In this document: positions 6,001-8,202 of the stretch, in pieces
Layout of the letters: the number at the start of each line of letters is the position of its first letter
How positions within the stretch are numbered: the stretch's first letter is position 1
Source of the DNA: JBFLVQ01 sp040758525
Lineage (GTDB): Bacteria > Acidobacteriota > Blastocatellia > Chloracidobacteriales > JADJPF01
Direction: 5' to 3'
Assembly: GCA_040758525.1 (NCBI GenBank)
Contig: JBFLVQ010000437.1
Span: 1-8,202, forward strand
Length of the DNA: 8,202 nucleotides
Translations under genes and position numbers: made by a program
The notes under the pieces: model-generated
Told to the model about the DNA's origin: nothing
The model's database searches: none
Seen by the model: only the letters and a program-made list of their open reading frames with translations

Positions 6001-8202
6001 ATACTTCTGGTCCAACTCCCAGCCAGCGTAGATAATGGGCCAATTGATTAGCGCGACAGTTGAGCTCCCAATAAGTAAGTTCGGTATTCTTGAATCTTAC
6101 TGCTACTGCCTGTGGGCTACGCTCTACCTGCTCCTCGAATAATTGATGGATACATTTATCCGGCTGGAAATCGGTGTTAGTACTGTTCCATTCCACCAGC
6201 AGTTGATTACGCTCAATTGCTGTTAGCAGAGGCAGCATTGAAAGCTGTTCTTTCGGATCAGTGACAATACCTGTCAATAGAGTTTCAAAATGGCTAGACA
6301 TCCTTTTGATCGTAATGTTTTCAAAGAGATCTGTATTATATTGCCAGCATCCTAGCAAAACGTCATCGTGTTCAACCATCATCAAGGTCAGATCGAATTG
6401 AGCGCTATGCTCTTTGATTATGATAGATTCAATCTCCATTCCCGCCAAATTGGCTCTGGCACCACTATAATTGAGCACAAAAGGGGCAAGTTCAGCCGAT
6501 TGATGAGGTTTCTGCAGAATAAACATTACATCAAAGATCGGTGAGCGATTAACATCTCGCTTTGGTTGCAACCGCTCAACCAGCAGCGGAAATGGATAAT
6601 CCTGATGTTCTAAAGCCGCCAGTATACTAGTGCGTATTCTTGCCAAAAAGGTTTTAAAAGACGGCGAGCCCCAAAGGTTACCTCTTAAAGCAAGCGGATT
6701 AACAAAATAACCGACGGTATTCTCAAATTCAGCTCGATTACGACCCGATGCAGGCATACCAACAATAATATCTTCTTGTTTGCTGTATCGATGTAATTGG
6801 GTTTGAAAAGCAGCCATTAATAGCATATTGATGGTTACGCCTTCAGATTGAGCAAGTGATTTAAGTTGTTGAGTCAATTCCTTGTTCAATTTGAAGTGGC
6901 AAGTTGCGCCAGCATCGGTCCGTATTATCTGTCTTGGTCGATCAATAGGAAGATCAAGCACTGGCAGTTCTCCGCAAAGCTGCTGCTGCCAAAAGTTCCA
7001 AAGCCTCTCTCCTTGTGGTCCAGACAACATATTAAATTGCCAGCGAATAAAGTCATGATAACGTCCAGTAGTAAATAGTGGTATTGATGCTCTTCCCTGC
7101 TGATAAGCACTATAGAGTATTCGCAACTCATCTATAAAAATTACCAATGACCATAGATCAACCGCGATATGATGGAATGTCAGTAACAGCGTATTTTCAT
7201 AGGCTGAACTGGTAAACAGTCTTACTCGTAGCAATGGACCATTACTGAGATCAAAGGGATGATGAGCCTCTTCAACCAGTTTTTGGTTCAGTTTAGCGCT
7301 ATCCCACTCTGATGCGGCTATCACCTTAAAATCGATCTCTTGCTGATCATTAATATGTTGTCTTATACTGTTTTCAACATAACGATAAACAGTGCGTAGT
7401 GATGAGTGTCGATCCAAAAGTAACTGAAATGTCTCTTGTAAAGCTTCCACATTAACTTCAGAAAGGATATGTACTGCGAAGAAGATATTATAAGCTGGAC
7501 TCTGTGGTGCTAATTGATGAAGAAACCAGAGTGCTTGTTGTCCATATGAGAGTGTATAGTCGGCAACTGTTCTACTAGTGTGCAGCACTGGAACAAATTC
7601 AGCATTTGACTCGATCTGCTCTAGCAATTGTGTCGCCAATTGTTGAATGGTAATATCCTGAAACAGGATGGAAACAGGAAGAGAGAGCGCAAGATCAGAT
7701 TCAAGACGATTCTTTATTTCAACCATAGTGAGTGAATCTAGCCCCAAACCATTCAAACTCTGCTCTCGGCCCAATTGAGCTGTAGATCTCTTTAAGACAC
7801 TGGCAAATTGTATTCGTAGATAATCTTCGAGTTTTGTCTTACGAACAGCAGGATCGAGCGAGAGTAGATCACTAGCAGTAAGCACCTCTTCAGTTAAAAC
7901 TTCATAGGATTGCTCAACTATTCTGCTTTCCACAGTCCCTAGATCACCAGCAATAAACCCGGCTCGGCAAGCATGTCTCTGTATCTTGCCACTTGATGTT
8001 TTAGGAATGGAGCCTGATTTCACAAGCAGTACTGCGTATAGTTGAAGTTGATGAACTTCGGCAACTTTCTGTTGAATGGTATCGATCACCACAGAAGTGT
8101 CAATACAATTTCTGCTATCAAGCTCTGCTACTACTACCAGACGTTCCTGTCCACCAACCTCAACTGAAAAGGCGGCAGTACAACCAGGCCGCACTGAAGA
8201 TT
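2996..8202 (-). CDS. Lipoinitiating NRPS, FAAL(partial)-ACP-C-A(Ala-like)-PCP-C, 5'-truncated by window edge
   Basis: The frame is open to the end of the window, giving about 1,734 codons; the GTG at 8194 lies inside a domain and is not the true start. Numbering from that GTG: FAAL C-terminal subdomain 1-80, ACP about 115-195 (Ser154), C about 212-655 (HHIAVDLWS 341-349), A about 682-1170, PCP about 1182-1255 (Ser1216), C about 1268-1705 (HHIVCDDWS 1408-1416), tail to 1732. The inferred pathway is: a fatty acid is adenylated by the FAAL, passed to the ACP, condensed by the first C domain onto the amino acid on the PCP, and handed to the last C domain for the next bond. This starts a lipopeptide chain. 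No thioesterase or epimerase is present, and the protein ends after a C domain, so the next A-PCP is on another protein. The NRPS call is certain; FAAL rather than another acyl ligase is judged from the visible C-terminal piece only. Confidence 0.96.
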   Translation of the reverse strand, partial: SSVRPGCTAAFSVEVGGQERLVVVAELDSRNCIDTSVVIDTIQQKVAEVHQLQLYAVLLVKSGSIPKTSSGKIQRHACRAGFIAGDLGTVESRIVEQSYEVLTEEVLTASDLLSLDPAVRKTKLEDYLRIQFASVLKRSTAQLGREQSLNGLGLDSLTMVEIKNRLESDLALSLPVSILFQDITIQQLATQLLEQIESNAEFVPVLHTSRTVADYTLSYGQQALWFLHQLAPQSPAYNIFFAVHILSEVNVEALQETFQLLLDRHSSLRTVYRYVENSIRQHINDQQEIDFKVIAASEWDSAKLNQKLVEEAHHPFDLSNGPLLRVRLFTSSAYENTLLLTFHHIAVDLWSLVIFIDELRILYSAYQQGRASIPLFTTGRYHDFIRWQFNMLSGPQGERLWNFWQQQLCGELPVLDLPIDRPRQIIRTDAGATCHFKLNKELTQQLKSLAQSEGVTINMLLMAAFQTQLHRYSKQEDIIVGMPASGRNRAEFENTVGYFVNPLALRGNLWGSPSFKTFLARIRTSILAALEHQDYPFPLLVERLQPKRDVNRSPIFDVMFILQKPHQSAELAPFVLNYSGARANLAGMEIESIIIKEHSAQFDLTLMMVEHDDVLLGCWQYNTDLFENITIKRMSSHFETLLTGIVTDPKEQLSMLPLLTAIERNQLLVEWNSTNTDFQPDKCIHQLFEEQVERSPQAVAVRFKNTELTYWELNCRANQLAHYLRWLGVGPEVLVGVLTERCLEMVIALLAITKAGGGYVPLETSYPKERLAYLLEDAKVSILLTEHDLITDLVTDNLTEVCLKRDWPIINEQRQDNPIKLVQGNNLAYLIYTSGSTGKPKGVAIEHRSSVAMLEWAREVYSSTELAAVLVSTSLCFDLSVYEIFAPLSMGGKLIIVENVLALTELEQASEVSLINTVPSAMAELVRLKAIPESVTVVNLAGEALSASLVERLYEQESIQSVYNLYGPSEDTTYSTYARLERGSNKIVPIGRPISNTQVYILDKKLQPVAVGVAGELCLSGAGLARGYFNRPELTAEKFIANPYSSAAGARLYCTGDLARYLPDGKIEYLGRIDHQVKIRGFRIELAEIEVVLAQHTTVAECIVVAREDSTDEKRLVAYLVAQQGTIINTSDIRSHLKERLPEYMLPSAYVVLDKMPVTHNGKIDRNALPAPYQATVSKAYIGARTPVEEMLIGFYEELLGLKGVSIYDNFFELGGHSLLATQLISRVRKVFEIDFPLRNLSEAPILATLAERIEKARTTAQDLNLSPILPVSRDVAIPVSFAQQRLWFLEQLRPGSVFYNLSTAIHIRGQLNVIALERSLQEIIHRHEILRTAFVNQDGQPYQIIATSTTQRIPIIDLRELSLIDRDSEAQRLTSEDARQPFDLECGPLLRSSLVWLAKNEYLCILSMHHIVCDDWSIGIFIREMTLLYEAYSQAKPSPLAKLPLQYADFAHWQRSWLPTSLLPQQLAYWLQQLADIPELKLPTDRPRQGENVFRGKHQSLGVPKNLYVELRKLSQQTETTLFMTLLAAFGTLLYRYTGQDDIVIGAPIANRNKTEVEGLIGVFINQLVMRIDLSGNPTFRELLRRVRKMTLEAYDNQDLPFDELVAALQPKRTLNYLPLIQVQFDLHNTPTQSIELPNLTLTPIEIERGAVQFDLVILLSEMAETLRGTVGYNTDLFNDKTIAQLIDDYKTVLEQVVTNPDARLIDIPLRELESPSQYTYAGVDDEAYNFNF
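3080..4393 (-). other. Condensation domain, elongation type, at protein C-terminus
   Basis: Motifs: C1 SFAQQRLWFLEQ (1279-1290), C2 RHEILRTAF (1325-1333), C3 HHIVCDDWS (1408-1416), C4 YADFAHWQ (1446-1453), C5 IGAPIANRNKTEVEGLIGVF from about 1544, C6 YDNQDLPFDELVAAL (1594-1608), C7 LPLIQVQFDL (1617-1626). It is visibly close to the terminal C domain of the convergent gene (shared DDWSIGI and SGNPTFRELL). It should join the acyl-aminoacyl chain to an amino acid on a separate downstream protein. Confidence 0.94.
4430..4651 (-). other. Peptidyl carrier protein (PCP/T) domain
   Basis: The signature DNFFELGGHSLLATQLISR holds the attachment serine Ser1216 (codon 4549-4547). This is the canonical LGGHSL form. 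It is followed by EAPILATLAERIEKA and a linker closely similar to the one after the PCP of the convergent gene. It carries the first amino acid of the chain. Confidence 0.95.
4685..6151 (-). other. Adenylation domain, complete, alanine-like specificity code
   Basis: All core motifs are seen: A1 LTYWELNCRANQLAHYLR (706-723), A2 KAGGGYVPLETSYP (752-765), A3 YTSGSTGKPKG (830-840), A4 FDLSVYEIF (875-883), A5 NLYGPSEDTTY (962-972), A6 GELCLSGAGLARGY (1013-1026), A7 YCTGDLARYLP (1051-1061), A8 VKIRGFRIELAEIE (1075-1088), A10 NGKIDRNALP (1160-1169) with Lys1161. By-eye alignment to GrsA-PheA gives D876, L877, Y880, N914, N937, A939, L963, T971, Y972, K1161, that is DLYNNALTYK. This differs at one position from DLFNNALTYK, a code I recall for Ala. 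Gly, Cys or another small residue cannot be excluded. Confidence 0.9.
6230..7561 (-). other. Starter-type condensation domain (acyl donor)
   Basis: Motifs: C1 LSYGQQALWFLHQ (215-227), C2 RHSSLRTVY (262-270), C3 HHIAVDLWS (341-349), C5 VGMPASGRNRAEFENTVGYF from 478, C6 EHQDYPFPLLVERL (529-542), C7 RSPIFDVMFILQ (550-561). The catalytic second His (342) and Asp346 are kept; the usual Gly after Asp is Leu. Placed between ACP and A, it should join the fatty acyl group to the amino acid on the following PCP. It is clearly diverged from the two other C domains in the window, which fits a different donor substrate. Confidence 0.9.
7610..7852 (-). other. Acyl carrier protein following the FAAL domain
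   Basis: The motif LGLDSLTMVEIKNRLE at 150-165 is the ACP (PKS/FAS-like) form of the carrier signature, with attachment Ser154 (codon 7735-7733). It differs from the LGG-type PCP motifs elsewhere in these genes. Position directly after the acyl ligase and before a C domain marks it as the acceptor of the activated fatty acid. Confidence 0.93.
7955..8202 (-). other. Fatty acyl-AMP ligase (FAAL)-like domain, C-terminal fragment
   Basis: The visible piece starts RPGCTAAFSVEVGGQERLVV and continues to VYAVLLVKSGSIPKTSSGK-type sequence, with IPKTSSGKIQRHACR at 63-77. This pattern (RPGC-AAFSVE, then PKTSSGKIQR-ACR) is typical of FAAL domains that load acyl chains on lipopeptide and PKS starter ACPs, and differs from amino-acid A domains. 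The putative catalytic Lys is Lys70. The large N-terminal subdomain and the FAAL-specific insertion are outside the window, so chain-length preference cannot be judged. Confidence 0.87.

Noticed and set aside
8192..8194. GTG as start codon of the - strand gene
   Set aside because: It falls inside the FAAL C-terminal subdomain (…SSVRPGCTAAF), and the frame stays open to the window end.

Overview
The whole window is a piece of a bacterial nonribosomal peptide synthetase (NRPS) locus, and both genes run off its edges. Two large NRPS genes lie tail to tail and fill almost every base. By eye the DNA is moderately AT-rich (hand-counted blocks are mostly 37-50% GC), with no introns and compact bacterial NRPS modules. 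This argues against the GC-rich actinobacterial or myxobacterial type and fits a moderate-GC producer such as a cyanobacterium or a Chloroflexota/Ktedonobacteria-like organism. That placement is a weak guess; the sequence alone does not fix the taxon.

Bases 2-2983 (+ strand) hold the 3' part of an NRPS gene. It enters inside an adenylation (A) domain, then has a peptidyl carrier protein (PCP) and a condensation (C) domain, and stops without a thioesterase. The A-domain specificity residues read DFWNIGMVHK, the canonical threonine code.

Bases 2996-8202 (- strand) hold most of a second NRPS gene. It enters in the C-terminal subdomain of what looks like a fatty acyl-AMP ligase (FAAL), followed by ACP, a starter-type C domain, an A domain (code DLYNNALTYK, alanine-like), PCP and a final C domain. 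This is the lipoinitiation layout of lipopeptide assembly lines: a fatty acid is activated as acyl-AMP, loaded on the ACP, and condensed onto the first amino acid.

Only 12 bases separate the two stop codons. Both proteins end directly after a C domain with short acidic/aromatic tails that finish in F-D-F and F-N-F. Each therefore needs a partner protein supplying the next A-PCP, and the tails are candidate docking motifs. The inferred product is an N-acylated peptide with an early Ala-like residue and a Thr elsewhere. Whether the Thr module follows the Ala module directly cannot be decided, because the N-terminus of the Thr protein is outside the window. No RNA genes, CRISPR arrays, insertion sequences, promoters or convincing terminators were seen.
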